From: an uncultured Candidatus Saccharibacteria bacterium
Lineage (GTDB): Bacteria; Patescibacteriota; Saccharimonadia; Saccharimonadales; Saccharimonadaceae
Reading direction: 5' to 3'
Assembly (NCBI GenBank): GCA_938038145.1
Contig: CALHQU010000085.1
Location: 1-6,639, forward strand
DNA: 6,639 nt
A model generated the notes under the pieces. It was not told the DNA's origin. It saw only the letters and a list, made by a program, of their open reading frames with translations, and searched no databases. This document shows, one piece after another, positions 5,922 to 6,639 of this stretch (within the stretch, counting starts at the first letter, position 1; each line of letters opens with the position of its first letter). Position numbers and translations under genes: made by a program.

Positions 5922-5927
5922 TATAAT
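5922..5927 (+). promoter_or_regulatory. -10 box of the COG0523 GTPase gene
   Basis: TATAAT matches consensus and ends 6 nt before the ATG at 5934. There is no Shine-Dalgarno and no good -35. If the in-frame ATG at 5916 were used instead, this hexamer would be inside the coding sequence. Confidence 0.45.
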
Positions 5928-5933
5928 AAGCAT

Positions 5934-6639
5934 ATGGCAAAACGCGACGATGATTTGGAATTTAGCATTAATGCGCCGTTTGATGATGGGCGAGCGATTA
6001 TCGATAAAGTTCCGTTGTATTTGGTGAATGGCTCGTTGGGCGCTGGGAAAACTAGTGTCCTTGAGTTCTTATTGCAACAAAGTGACTATAAGGGTTCTCG
6101 GGTGATTGAGAATGAATATGCTAATGAAAACGTTGACGGTTATCGATTGGAAAAGTTGGCGGATATCGTGACGACTTTGGCTGGCGATTGTGTCTGTTGT
6201 TCGTCGAAGCACGCGTTAACGCGAATGTTACTTGACTTTTGTCGCAATTCCCCTGCTCCGGTGTTTATCGAGGCTACTGGTGTGGCGCGAACGATGAATT
6301 TGGTCGAGAAATTGATTAATGCACAAATATTCAATAAGTACGAGTTGGCGCAGAGTTTTTATGTTATTGACGCACATGAGATTTTGCGTGGAATTGAGCC
6401 GGCGCATGAAATTGAGTTGCAAGCGGCGGACATGATTTTAGTGACCAAAGAAGATTCGCTAAGTGACGACGAGCGACTACGATATGAGTCCAAGCTGAGC
6501 TCCCTGCCTTACGGAAAAATACTGAGCGCGCCACGAGGTAAATTTGATATCAATAAAATGACGACGCCGTCGGGTTTGTTGTCGTTTTTTGATACGTATG
6601 ACGGCGAGTTGGTCGTGCCGGATAATCCGACGTATGCCG
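5934..6639 (+). CDS. COG0523 (CobW/ZigA-type) GTPase, 3' end outside the window
   Basis: G3E-family GTPase of the COG0523 metallochaperone group; several members deliver zinc and are induced on zinc limitation. The frame is open from 5934 to the window edge (235 codons, no stop). In order it shows a roughly 25-residue N-terminal extension, the P-loop GSLGAGKT (33-40) and ENEYANENVDG (59-69), standing for the usual NEFGxxxID. These are followed by the family-defining CxCC metal motif CVCC (86-89), EATGVA (113-118) in place of ESTGLA, and QAADMILVTKED (163-174), where TKED replaces the NKxD base-specificity motif. The C-terminal CobW_C domain is beyond the window. It is divergent from pth across 43 bp. 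There is no Shine-Dalgarno, and a TATAAT ends 6 nt before the chosen ATG. An in-frame ATG at 5916 would add six residues. Cobalamin or nitrile hydratase roles are less likely, since no such genes are nearby. Confidence 0.88.
   Translation, partial: MAKRDDDLEFSINAPFDDGRAIIDKVPLYLVNGSLGAGKTSVLEFLLQQSDYKGSRVIENEYANENVDGYRLEKLADIVTTLAGDCVCCSSKHALTRMLLDFCRNSPAPVFIEATGVARTMNLVEKLINAQIFNKYELAQSFYVIDAHEILRGIEPAHEIELQAADMILVTKEDSLSDDERLRYESKLSSLPYGKILSAPRGKFDINKMTTPSGLLSFFDTYDGELVVPDNPTYA

Noticed and set aside
6067..6086. Sequence in the COG0523 gene resembling one half of the fur palindrome (TTATTGCAACAAAGTG)
   Set aside because: It encodes LLQQS in a conserved helix after the P-loop and lacks the second TGCAATA arm, so it is probably coincidence and not a second operator.
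1..6639. CRISPR arrays, tRNA or rRNA genes, insertion sequences or phage genes
   Set aside because: No regularly spaced repeats, cloverleaf sequences, rRNA motifs, transposase frames or terminal inverted repeats were seen on either strand.

Overview
The window looks like a piece of a compact genome from a Candidatus Saccharibacteria (TM7, Patescibacteria) or closely related bacterium. This placement is inferred from the style of the proteins (short DprA opening MEINRITPDEHIF, divergent small housekeeping enzymes), the very tight packing (41-43 bp divergent promoters, an 11 bp gene overlap, a 7 bp convergent gap) and the standard genetic code. No rRNA or marker gene proves it.

Layout. Positions 23-1554 (minus strand) hold dprA followed by a CDP-alcohol phosphatidyltransferase. 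The gap at 1555-1930 is not empty. It carries a textbook sigma-70 promoter on the plus strand (TTGACA, 17 bp, TATAAT), about 310 nt of helix-rich non-coding sequence and a strong rho-independent terminator. This is a free-standing structured small RNA that I cannot assign to a known family, and it is the most interesting item here. Positions 1931-4159 (minus strand) form a three-gene metal cluster read as permease (UPF0718/YcgR type), then DUF1980/TIGR03943 partner (YcgQ type), then a Fur-family repressor. A perfect inverted repeat, TATTGCA-N7-TGCAATA, lies over the putative fur promoter. Position 4201 onward (plus strand) is a DUF475/TerC-superfamily membrane protein, divergent from the permease. 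It converges on pth (peptidyl-tRNA hydrolase, minus strand), which diverges from a COG0523/CobW-type GTPase that runs off the right edge of the window at 6639.

How the genes may work together. A Fur-type sensor with two CxxC pairs, a YcgR/YcgQ-type permease pair, a COG0523 GTPase with the CxCC motif and a TerC-like transporter within 5 kb suggest transition-metal homeostasis, most likely zinc with a possible manganese or calcium arm. This is inference from family membership and neighbourhood. DprA would protect incoming single-stranded DNA during natural transformation. The phosphatidyltransferase makes a phospholipid head-group linkage, and Pth recycles peptidyl-tRNA.

A cross-cutting pattern: five first-in-unit genes have a -10-like hexamer ending 6-8 nt before the ATG and no Shine-Dalgarno, and dprA may be a weak sixth case. 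That is the signature of leaderless mRNAs. The one clearly internal gene (DUF1980) has a good Shine-Dalgarno.
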